DNA from: an uncultured Leucothrix sp.
GTDB taxonomy: Bacteria > Pseudomonadota > Gammaproteobacteria > Thiotrichales > Thiotrichaceae
Length of the DNA stretch: 5,336 bases
Assembly (NCBI GenBank): GCA_937923375.1
Contig: CALAJG010000275.1
Location: 1-5,336 of the forward strand
Direction of reading: 5' to 3'
Made by a program: the position numbers and the translations under genes. Below the pieces are notes generated by a model. It saw nothing but the letters and a program-made list of their open reading frames with translations. It was not told the origin of the DNA and ran no database searches. Position 1 is the first letter of the stretch. Every line of letters starts with the position of its first letter. Below are positions 1 to 5,336 of this stretch, one piece after another.

Positions 1-2
1 CG

Positions 3-320
3 CTAGTAATTAATGGAGAATTATTACCTATAATCTGGATAATTTCCTACCTATTAGTATTAATTCCCTGGCAAGAATCCTCCCAGCATCAAGCCACAAT
101 TGGTAAACGTCTGATGGAGTTGCAGGTAATTGATGGCCAGGGCGAACGAATCAGCTTCTTTCAGGCATTCTGGCGAAGTTTAGTAACCATGCTCTGTTGC
201 CTAGGTATAAAAGTCGTGTTATTCGTAAACTTCGCTCTTTCTTACTGGCGTTCAGAAATACTCCAAGATACCCTTTCGCGTTCTTATGTAATCCTGCGAC
301 CTGGTTATCCTCAAAAGTAG
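3..320 (+). CDS. RDD-family membrane protein, C-terminal part (5' end outside the window)
   Basis: The reading frame is open from the first complete codon at 3 to a TAG stop at 318-320. It gives 105 residues of a protein whose start lies to the left. The first ATG at 114 is internal, because homologous sequence continues upstream of it. Visible residues 8-22 form a hydrophobic segment rich in I, L and W. They are followed by the ATIGKRLMELQVID stretch (31-44), which matches the conserved 'TxGKRLxxLxVVD' block of RDD proteins. A second hydrophobic segment follows (about 59-80), then LQDTLSRSYVI (87-97), matching the family's closing 'L-x-D-x-L-x-x-T/S-x-V-V' pattern. The Arg-Asp-Asp residues that name the family lie in the missing N-terminal helix. 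RDD proteins are small inner-membrane proteins of mostly unknown function; some have been linked to ion transport. No precise role can be assigned. It converges on cobQ. No strong terminator follows. Confidence 0.82.
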   Translation, partial: LVINGELLPIIWIISYLLVLIPWQESSQHQATIGKRLMELQVIDGQGERISFFQAFWRSLVTMLCCLGIKVVLFVNFALSYWRSEILQDTLSRSYVILRPGYPQK

Positions 321-350
321 CTTGCACAAATAACTCTACATACTTTTAGA

Positions 351-452
351 GCTTGTTGTATTAGCTTTACTCCGCCGCCTCGACTTTGGGGTGGAGTCTA
401 CTGGGGGCACCGAAATGACTCGGAAGGTCTGCGTAAAGCTAATACAACAAGC
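351..452. repeat. 102-bp MITE-like nested palindrome with perfect 20-bp terminal inverted repeats
   Basis: The left arm (351-370) and right arm (433-452) are exact reverse complements over 20 bp, enclosing a 62-bp centre. The centre has its own dyads. Bases 370-376 can pair with 390-396 (7 bp, one G-U), and 410-413 can pair with 420-423 (CCGA/TCGG). The whole can therefore fold as a long stem topped by two hairpins. The centre is GC-rich while the arms are AT-rich. There is no run of T after either arm, so it is not a canonical intrinsic terminator, and no clear target-site duplication flanks it. It has no coding capacity. It sits in the gap between two convergent genes, 30 bp past the RDD stop and 27 bp past the cobQ stop, a usual place for REP/MITE-type elements. 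It could instead be a structured RNA or a transcript-end stabiliser. The palindrome is certain; its class is inferred. Confidence 0.75.
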
Positions 453-479
453 AATTTACAGGGTAACGTTGATAGTGTG

Positions 480-1934
480 TTAAAGGCCTATTGCTTTGTC
501 TATTGCTGGCATATTGCAATGAGATTCTAGGTGGAGGGCTAGTGTATCGAGTGCGGCATCTACCTGTTCACTCCATTCGCCCGGTTGTGAACTCACACCG
601 ATTTTTTGTAAGAATTCCTGCCTGTAGACGGCGTTGTCAAATAAGCCATGGGCGTACATGCCAGCGATATTGCCCTGGACGTAGCCAATGACTTCATTCT
701 GTTGGTTAATAAGGTAAGGCTTGGCATTGTTTTCGGCGCTGGTTTTTCCATGGTGAATTTCGTAGCCAATGACTTGCGCGCCACTTTTTACTAGCTTTGC
801 TTGTGTTTGCTGAGTGGTTTTTTGTGCTTCCAGAGTGGTTTTGATGGCTAATAGGTTTAGGCCGTCGCTGGAGTAGCCACCTTCGAGGTTGTGTGGATCT
901 TCAAGGGTTTTACCCAGCATTTGCATGCCGCCGCAAACTCCCAGAATTTGTACGCCTCTGTCGGACAGTTTATGAAGTAGGGCGGCAAAGCCATTTTGTT
1001 TTAGGAAGTCCAAGTCATAGCTAACGTGTTTAGATCCTGGAATAATAATGGCTGCAGCAGCGCTGATTTGATCGATGGAGTCAACAAAGTTTACTTGCAC
1101 ATCAGGCTCATTGAGCAGGGCATCAAACTCGTCAAAATTCGACATATAGGGCGTGCGGATAATGGCGATTTCAGGCTTGGTGGAATGGTGTACTTCAGTT
1201 TGCTGGGAATAGGCGTCTTCCGTCGGTAGGGGTAGGTTTAGCATCGGTACGATACCCAGTGTCGAAATGTCAGTTTTTTCTTCTAACCAGTCCATTGCAT
1301 TCCCAAGAAGGCTGGCATCGCCACGAAATTTGTTAAGTAAAAAGCCAGCAATTCTGGCTTGTTCGTTGCTAGCGAGGCAGTGCCAGGTTCCTAGCAAGTG
1401 TGCAAACGCACCACCTCTATCGATATCTGAGGCAAGTAGCACCTGTGCTTCCGCTTCCAGAGCCACGCTCATGTTCACGATGTCCCCAGAGCGCAGGTTG
1501 ATTTCAGCGGGGCTCCCTGCACCTTCTATGATTAATAGCTCGTACTCATTTTTCATTAAATGAAGGCTGTCTTTGACGGTTTTCCAAAGATAAGTTTTGC
1601 GTTCTTGCCAAGGTATCTTTTTCAGCTGAGGTTGCGTCTTACCTAACATGATCACCTGCGACATAGAGTCGGCTTCAGGTTTTAGCAGCACAGGGTTCAT
1701 ATGCACAGTAGGCGATACTCTGGCAGCTTGAGCCTGCAGCAATTGGGCTCGACCAATCTCCCCACCTTCTGGAGTGACGCCCGCATTATTACTCATGTTT
1801 TGTGCTTTGAAAGGTGCGACGTGTATGCCACGATTGGCATAGAGACGGCAAAAACCTGCCGCTAAGTACGACTTGCCAGCATCCGAGGTGCAACCTTGAA
1901 TCATTAGGGGAGAAAGGGACTTGCTGCGGCTCAT
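480..1934 (-). CDS. cobQ: cobyric acid synthase (CobQ/CbiP type)
   Basis: This cytoplasmic enzyme uses ATP and glutamine to amidate carboxylates b, d, e and g of adenosylcobyrinic acid a,c-diamide, giving adenosylcobyric acid late in cobalamin synthesis. The 484-residue protein has the usual length and two-domain order. The N-terminal dethiobiotin-synthetase-like ATPase has the P-loop GCTSDAGKS (14-22), then APFKAQNMSNNAG (40-52), IEGAGSPAEINL (136-147), SDIDRGGAFA (169-178) and NKFRGD (201-206). The C-terminal class I glutamine amidotransferase has GVCGG with nucleophile Cys334, the YEIHHGKT block (391-398) and catalytic-type His429 in YAHGLFD. Position 303 is His in PGSKH, where Asn is usual; I regard this as minor. 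The ATG at 1932-1934 is the only start giving the full P-loop strand with a short leader; the ribosome binding site is weak (GAG about 11 bases upstream). It is divergent from folD. No B12 box was seen upstream and no other cob gene is visible, so the rest of the pathway must lie elsewhere or cobinamide is salvaged. Confidence 0.96.
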   Translation of the reverse strand: MSRSKSLSPLMIQGCTSDAGKSYLAAGFCRLYANRGIHVAPFKAQNMSNNAGVTPEGGEIGRAQLLQAQAARVSPTVHMNPVLLKPEADSMSQVIMLGKTQPQLKKIPWQERKTYLWKTVKDSLHLMKNEYELLIIEGAGSPAEINLRSGDIVNMSVALEAEAQVLLASDIDRGGAFAHLLGTWHCLASNEQARIAGFLLNKFRGDASLLGNAMDWLEEKTDISTLGIVPMLNLPLPTEDAYSQQTEVHHSTKPEIAIIRTPYMSNFDEFDALLNEPDVQVNFVDSIDQISAAAAIIIPGSKHVSYDLDFLKQNGFAALLHKLSDRGVQILGVCGGMQMLGKTLEDPHNLEGGYSSDGLNLLAIKTTLEAQKTTQQTQAKLVKSGAQVIGYEIHHGKTSAENNAKPYLINQQNEVIGYVQGNIAGMYAHGLFDNAVYRQEFLQKIGVSSQPGEWSEQVDAALDTLALHLESHCNMPAIDKAIGL

Positions 1935-2054
1935 TGTTTAATCTACTCGTTTATGGGTAAGTATTATTGGCAATTGAATTTCTATAGTTACATTAGCTAA
2001 AAACACGCTGATATGACATTAGAATAATTAACGCCTAAGACCTGATTTATTACA

Positions 2055-2083
2055 TTGACAGGGTGTAAACTCATGCGCATTAT
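2055..2083 (+). promoter_or_regulatory. probable sigma70 promoter of folD
   Basis: A perfect -35 hexamer TTGACA (2055-2060) is followed, after a 17-bp spacer, by CATTAT (2078-2083), which matches TATAAT at four of six positions. Transcription would begin near 2090, leaving a leader of about 25 bases before the folD start. The rest of the 179-bp divergent region is AT-rich. I could not pick a convincing -35/-10 pair for cobQ on the other strand, nor any recognisable operator or riboswitch. Confidence 0.5.
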
Positions 2084-2100
2084 TAGCGTTTTTTTGCCCC

Positions 2101-2107
2101 AAAGGAG
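2101..2107 (+). promoter_or_regulatory. ribosome binding site of folD
   Basis: AAAGGAG lies six bases upstream of the ATG at 2114. It is a near-perfect anti-16S match at good spacing and fixes the folD start. It is the only strong Shine-Dalgarno sequence seen before a start in this window; cobQ and the GGDEF-EAL gene have weak ones. Confidence 0.85.
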
Positions 2108-2113
2108 ATATTT

Positions 2114-2986
2114 ATGAGCAAACTGATAGATGGAAAAGCATTTGCAGACCGTCTGTGTGCTACTTTAGCCGAAGAAGTGGTTACATTAAAAAAAGATAAT
2201 CAGTTATCTCCTTGCATTGCAGTGGTTTTGGTTGGTGAGGATCCTGCGAGTGCAACTTATGTTGGCGCTAAAGTTAAACGTTGTGAGCAGTTAGGTATTG
2301 ATTCGCGCTCACATCATTTGGATGTGACCACTTCAGAAGAAGAGTTATTGAGTCTGATTGAACAGCTGAACAATGATCCTGAGGTACACGGCATTTTAGT
2401 TCAGCTGCCGGTGCCTAAGCAGATTAATGGTGATGCGGTAATTAACGCGATAAACCCTGACAAAGATGTTGATGGTTTTCATATCAGCAATGCGGGTGCA
2501 TTAGCGGTGGGCCAGAACAATATGGTGCCTTGTACACCGTTGGGATCATTGATGTTATTACAAGATGAATTAGGCGACTTGAGCGGTATGAACGCGGTGG
2601 TAGTTGGCCGTTCTAACATCGTGGGCAAGCCGATGGCTGCCTTATTGCTCCAACAGAGTTGTACAGTCACAATCGCTCACTCACGTACAAAAGACTTGCC
2701 TGCGGTTTGCCGCGAAGCGGATATCCTCGTTGCCGCAGTTGGCATTCCTCATTTTATTCAAGCTGATTGGGTTAAGCCGGGTGCCACTGTTATTGATGTG
2801 GGTATTAACCGAATTAAAGATGAAGCGACAGGTAAAAATCGTTTGGTGGGTGATGTGGATTATAGCGCTGCTGCAGAAGTGGCTGGAGCAATAACACCTG
2901 TGCCTGGAGGTGTTGGGCCAATGACCATCGCTTGTTTGATGTACAACACAGTAGCGGCGGCTAAAAACCAAGCGGGTATTGCTTAA
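2114..2986 (+). CDS. folD: bifunctional methylenetetrahydrofolate dehydrogenase / methenyltetrahydrofolate cyclohydrolase (FolD)
   Basis: FolD is a cytoplasmic homodimer. It oxidises 5,10-methylene-THF with NADP to 5,10-methenyl-THF and hydrolyses that to 10-formyl-THF, supplying one-carbon units for purines and initiator formyl-Met-tRNA. The 290-residue length is typical. The N-terminal catalytic domain contains SATYVGAKVKRC with the conserved Tyr49 and catalytic Lys53, ILVQLPVP with Gln97, and DKDVDGFH with Asp120. The Rossmann nucleotide-binding domain starts with VVVGRSNIVGKPMA (162-175), and the C-terminal signature PVPGGVGPMT (262-271) closes the protein. All expected active-site residues are present, so it should be active. 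The ATG at 2114 is fixed by the AAAGGAG site. It is a single-gene unit with a probable promoter of its own, divergent from cobQ and ending 31 bp from the convergent GGDEF-EAL gene. There are no signs of transfer or damage. Confidence 0.98.
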   Translation: MSKLIDGKAFADRLCATLAEEVVTLKKDNQLSPCIAVVLVGEDPASATYVGAKVKRCEQLGIDSRSHHLDVTTSEEELLSLIEQLNNDPEVHGILVQLPVPKQINGDAVINAINPDKDVDGFHISNAGALAVGQNNMVPCTPLGSLMLLQDELGDLSGMNAVVVGRSNIVGKPMAALLLQQSCTVTIAHSRTKDLPAVCREADILVAAVGIPHFIQADWVKPGATVIDVGINRIKDEATGKNRLVGDVDYSAAAEVAGAITPVPGGVGPMTIACLMYNTVAAAKNQAGIA

Positions 2987-2998
2987 TTTCTGGTTTGG

Positions 2999-3019
2999 CA
3001 GGTTTTGGTTCCTGTTTTT
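2999..3019 (+). terminator. weak candidate intrinsic terminator of folD
   Basis: Thirteen bases past the folD stop, CAGG (2999-3002) can pair with CCTG (3011-3014) around an 8-base loop, followed directly by five T (3015-3019). The stem has only 4 bp plus possible G-U pairs at its base, so it is weak. It shares its 3' strand with the larger 3002-3035 inverted repeat, so the two folds exclude each other. Termination here is inferred only. Confidence 0.28.
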
Positions 3020-3035
3020 AAGCAGGATCCAAAAC
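3002..3035. repeat. 13-bp inverted repeat spanning the stop codon of the GGDEF-EAL gene
   Basis: Bases 3002-3014 and 3023-3035 are reverse complements with one mismatch (12 of 13) around an 8-base loop that contains the TAA stop of the - strand gene (3018-3020). The right arm therefore codes for the last residues of that protein. On each strand the T-run lies in the 5' arm and the A-run in the 3' arm, the reverse of a normal bidirectional terminator, because no U tract follows the stem. It may still form a transcript-end hairpin in this 31-bp convergent gap. Confidence 0.7.
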
Positions 3036-4559
3036 GGGCACGTTACGTCCGACAAAATCAACAAAGTTAGTTGAAGAGAGGGCTTTTGACCATAGGTATC
3101 CCTGGCCAATCTCACAGCCGATATCTTCAAGTACCTCGCGCTCCGATTCTTTTTCAACACCTTCAGCGACTATATTCATACCTAAGACATCGGCCATGCC
3201 ATTAATTGCGGTAACAATGGCAAACGAGTCGCTCGAATTCTCTATTTCGGTGATAAAGCATTTATCGAGTTTAAGTGTATCTACCTCCATACTAGTAAGA
3301 TAACCCATGTTGGAGTAGCCAGTCCCGAAGTCATCAATGGATAAGTGGATACCAAGCTTTTTTAGGGCTTTTAGCTGTGATTTTATCATTGGGTTTTCCT
3401 GAATTAGGGAATGCTCGGTTAGCTCGAGCTCTAGATACTTGGCGTCTAACCCACTGGTATGAAGCGAATTGATCACTATTTCGTAGAATCCAATTCGGGT
3501 TAGCTGTAAAGCTGATACATTCACAGCAACTGAAATTTTATGCCCTTTTTTGTGCCATTCCGCGCATTCGATACATGCTTGTTGGACGACCCAAGCCCCT
3601 ATATCATGGATTAGTTCTGTGGACTCTATTACTGGTATAAAGTCGCCTGGTGTTAAATTGTCCGGGTTTTCACGAGTCCATCGTAGCAAGGCTTCTGCTC
3701 CCACAACTTCATGAGTTTTGATGTTAACCTTTGGCTGAAAATGCAGGTCAAACACATGGTTGTTTAGGGCGTTCTTAAGTGCATTGAGTATATTCAGACT
3801 TTTCATATAGTCCTGATGAATATTCTCACTATAAAAGCAGTAATTGTTTCTACTGGACTGCTTGGATTCATACATTGCCATATCGGCTTGTTTGCGCGCG
3901 TTGTCAAAACTAATGACTTGGTCGTTGATGACGGTTATCCCGATAGAGGCCGTTATTTCAGCTTGTGCGCCCAGGATAGCATGTGGCTCTGAGAGGGCTA
4001 ACAAGATCTCCTTTGCGAGTATGTCATAGTCAAAAGGCCGGTTTGCTTTGACGAATAGCACAAACTCATCGCCACCTAAGCGACAAACTACGCCATCGTT
4101 GTCTACTAATCGGCTCAGGCGGGTTGCAATAATCTTTAGTAATTCATCGCCGACAGTATGGTCAAACAAATCGTTGATGCTTTTGAAATCATCTAAATCG
4201 ATAAAGTATAGGCCGATTTCTTCACTCTCCGGGTCCAACTCCAATTGCATTGCTTCAAATCGACTTTTTGCAAATGAACGATTAGCAAGTCCTGTCAGTG
4301 AGTCAGTGTCGGCTAAATGTTGTATTAGTTTTTTTGACTCAAGAACCTGCTGGTGCTCTTTCTTAAGATCTGAAATGGACTGTTTAGTGTCAATGCCCAA
4401 AAACCAAGCCACATAAGAAGAAATCATTACAATTAGCAGGCCGAATATGTTGGATGTTAGCAGGTAAGCACAAAGTGCACTGAGCAGAATAAAAACATGA
4501 GCAGCAATGAGAGTGTTACAGAATCTTTTTCTTAGATAAGAGGTTCTTTTGGGAGACAT
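3018..4559 (-). CDS. membrane GGDEF-EAL protein (cyclic di-GMP synthesis and hydrolysis)
   Basis: The 513-residue inner-membrane protein has two hydrophobic helices (about 15-35 and 37-55) joined by a very short turn, then a hydrophilic, probably coiled linker (58-84). A GGDEF domain (about 85-245) and a C-terminal EAL domain (about 255-505) follow. DTDSLTGLANR (84-94) opens the GGDEF domain and GGDEF (162-166) is intact. No Arg-x-x-Asp inhibitory site precedes it. In the EAL domain Glu289 (EALLRW), Asn347, Glu379, Glu382, Asp409, Asp410, Lys430, Glu466 and Gln486 are all present, with the same mutual spacing as the catalytic set of RocR. Phosphodiesterase activity is therefore likely and cyclase activity possible. 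There is no PAS, GAF, HAMP or sizeable periplasmic domain, so the signal is unknown. The ATG at 4557-4559 is the first in frame after an upstream stop; the ribosome binding site is poor. The gene lies downstream of tupA on the same strand, 189 bp away, and converges on folD. Confidence 0.93.
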   Translation of the reverse strand: MSPKRTSYLRKRFCNTLIAAHVFILLSALCAYLLTSNIFGLLIVMISSYVAWFLGIDTKQSISDLKKEHQQVLESKKLIQHLADTDSLTGLANRSFAKSRFEAMQLELDPESEEIGLYFIDLDDFKSINDLFDHTVGDELLKIIATRLSRLVDNDGVVCRLGGDEFVLFVKANRPFDYDILAKEILLALSEPHAILGAQAEITASIGITVINDQVISFDNARKQADMAMYESKQSSRNNYCFYSENIHQDYMKSLNILNALKNALNNHVFDLHFQPKVNIKTHEVVGAEALLRWTRENPDNLTPGDFIPVIESTELIHDIGAWVVQQACIECAEWHKKGHKISVAVNVSALQLTRIGFYEIVINSLHTSGLDAKYLELELTEHSLIQENPMIKSQLKALKKLGIHLSIDDFGTGYSNMGYLTSMEVDTLKLDKCFITEIENSSDSFAIVTAINGMADVLGMNIVAEGVEKESEREVLEDIGCEIGQGYLWSKALSSTNFVDFVGRNVPVLDPA

Positions 4560-4662
4560 AGATGTGTGTTTGTCATATCGAAATTTTTAGTAACCAGCAC
4601 GTCTTTGATGCAAGTATGGATTCATTACACAGTTATGCCATGGTGAAACAATACGAAATATG

Positions 4663-4690
4663 AATATAGGTATTTTGAATGGATTGTTGA
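4663..4690 (-). promoter_or_regulatory. possible promoter of the GGDEF-EAL gene
   Basis: Read on the - strand, TCAACA (4685-4690, four of six matches to TTGACA) is followed after 16 bases by TATATT (4663-4668, five of six matches to TATAAT). Transcription would start near 4656, giving an untranslated leader of about 95 bases. A second AT-rich -10-like box, TATAAA, lies upstream around 4703-4708 but has no good -35. In the 189-bp gap I see no other recognisable site apart from the dyad at 4718-4738. Confidence 0.3.
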
Positions 4691-4717
4691 TGCTTAGCGG
4701 CCTTTTATACCAGATAA

Positions 4718-4738
4718 GTAAACGTCAGACGTTGTTAC
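4718..4738 (-). repeat. short dyad just past tupA (weak terminator or operator)
   Basis: AACGT (4721-4725) and ACGTT (4729-4733) form a perfect 5-bp dyad around CAG. GTA (4718-4720) and TAC (4736-4738) extend it across a 2-base bulge. On the - strand it starts 10 bases after the tupA stop, which fits a transcript-end hairpin, but the following bases are only mildly T-rich. The perfect core would equally suit a small operator upstream of the GGDEF-EAL promoter. Confidence 0.35.
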
Positions 4739-4748
4739 ATTGAGGTAC

Positions 4749-5336
4749 TTATTGATCTTTTTTATTAAGAGCGTTCGGCACGAATAGTTGTTCACCGTGA
4801 AATCGAAAATCGCCTATGCGCTTTTGTCCTTCCTCTGAGGTAATCCAGTCTATTAACGCGTTAGCGCCAGAATTGTTGATGTGCTTATGTAACTCAGGGT
4901 TAACAGCAATAATACCGTAGGGGTTAAACAATACTTTGTCGCCTTGATAAAGCGCTTTCAATGGGGATTTATCCTTGTATACCAACCAAGTGCCACTGTC
5001 TGTTAGGGTATAGGCGTCCAGTTCTCCAGCAATCTGAATGATTTTCCCCATTCCTTGACCGGCTTCCATGTACCACTTTCCATCAGGTTCTGAATCAGTT
5101 TTTTCCCAGAGACTTTGCTCCTTCTTATGGGTCCCGGAATTGTCACCCCTGGAAATAAATTTAGCTTGTTTGCCGGCGATCAAAGTTAATGCATCAACGG
5201 CCGATTTAGCAGACTTAATGTTGGCAGGGTCTGACTCTGAGCCGATCAAAATAAACTCGTTGAACATAACATCGTAGCGTTTTGCTCCATAGCCTTCGGC
5301 CACAAATCTGTCTTCTGCCGCTCGAGCATGCACCAA
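4749..5336 (-). CDS. tupA: tungstate ABC transporter substrate-binding protein TupA, C-terminal part (5' end outside the window)
   Basis: TupA is the periplasmic binding protein that delivers tungstate to the TupB permease and TupC ATPase. The last 195 codons are visible, ending at TAA (4749-4751); about 70-80 residues including the signal peptide lie to the right. The frame is open to the edge, and the edge codon TTG is an internal Leu, not a start. Family blocks appear in order: VHARAAEDRFVAEGYG (2-17), SRGDNSGTHKKE (62-73), WYMEAGQGMG (88-97), AYTLTDSGTWL (108-118) and FNPYGIIAVNP (137-147), ending in the ITSEEGQKRI helix. The two ligand-contact regions, SRGDxSGTH and TLTDxGT, are kept, although the latter has Ser114 where I recall Arg as common. 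Tungstate would serve tungstoenzymes such as formate dehydrogenases or aldehyde oxidoreductases. The next gene downstream is GGDEF-EAL rather than tupB, so tupBC must lie upstream of tupA, elsewhere, or be absent. Molybdate-type specificity is a less likely alternative. Confidence 0.92.
   Translation of the reverse strand: MVHARAAEDRFVAEGYGAKRYDVMFNEFILIGSESDPANIKSAKSAVDALTLIAGKQAKFISRGDNSGTHKKEQSLWEKTDSEPDGKWYMEAGQGMGKIIQIAGELDAYTLTDSGTWLVYKDKSPLKALYQGDKVLFNPYGIIAVNPELHKHINNSGANALIDWITSEEGQKRIGDFRFHGEQLFVPNALNKKDQ

Noticed and set aside
351..452. Integron attC site
   Set aside because: attC arms are imperfect, with unpaired bases and RYYYAAC/GTTRRRY core boxes. These arms are perfectly symmetric, the core boxes do not fit, and there is no integrase or cassette array.
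415..483. A 22-codon open frame starting inside the palindromic element
   Set aside because: It has no convincing ribosome binding site at correct spacing, it runs through the repeat arm, and it resembles nothing known.
2076..2095. Terminator-like CGC...GCG hairpin followed by seven T, upstream of folD
   Set aside because: The stem is only 3 bp and lies within the folD promoter and start-site region, so it is probably chance.
1935..2113. Cobalamin riboswitch upstream of cobQ
   Set aside because: No B12-box-like sequence could be seen on the - strand, and the region is short and AT-rich.
2681..3160. A 159-codon open frame on the - strand across the end of folD and the start of the convergent gene
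   Set aside because: It lies antisense to folD and out of frame in the GGDEF-EAL gene. It has no family motif, and both overlapped genes are unmistakable. It is a shadow frame.
4048..4416. A 122-codon open frame on the + strand, antisense to the GGDEF domain
   Set aside because: It is Ser/Thr/Arg-rich, has no recognisable motif, and lies wholly antisense to a well-supported gene.

Overview
The window reads as chromosomal DNA of a gammaproteobacterium, probably a marine or aquatic one. This is inferred from the moderate base composition, the style of the FolD and TupA proteins, and the pairing of a membrane GGDEF-EAL protein with a tungstate-binding protein. I cannot name the genus. The genes are ordinary and closely packed. 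The longest gap without a gene is 189 bases, and I see no tRNA, rRNA, CRISPR array, transposase or phage gene.

Layout from left to right. The C-terminal 105 residues of an RDD-family membrane protein (+ strand, 5' end outside the window) end at 320. A 102-bp palindromic element with perfect 20-bp terminal inverted repeats (351-452) fills most of the gap to a complete cobyric acid synthase gene, cobQ, on the - strand (480-1934). A 179-bp divergent intergenic region carries a plausible sigma70 promoter and a strong ribosome binding site for folD (2114-2986, + strand). folD converges, across only 31 bp, on a complete two-TM GGDEF-EAL gene (3018-4559, - strand); the gap holds overlapping hairpins. 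A 189-bp gap with a possible promoter and a short dyad separates this gene from the 3' part of tupA, a periplasmic tungstate-binding protein (4749 to the right edge, - strand).

How the genes relate. CobQ makes adenosylcobyric acid late in cobalamin synthesis. FolD interconverts methylene-, methenyl- and formyl-tetrahydrofolate. The two meet biologically at B12-dependent methionine synthesis, but they are divergently transcribed and nothing visible shows co-regulation. No cobalamin-riboswitch B12 box was seen upstream of cobQ, and no other cob gene is in view. The GGDEF-EAL protein appears able both to make and to break cyclic di-GMP: the GGDEF motif is intact, and all the EAL metal and catalytic residues sit at the expected spacing. 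It lies in the same orientation as tupA, directly downstream, where tupB might have been expected. No convincing new multi-gene system is present. The items most worth a second look are the 102-bp palindromic element, the tupA/GGDEF-EAL pairing, and the overlapping hairpins between folD and the GGDEF-EAL gene.
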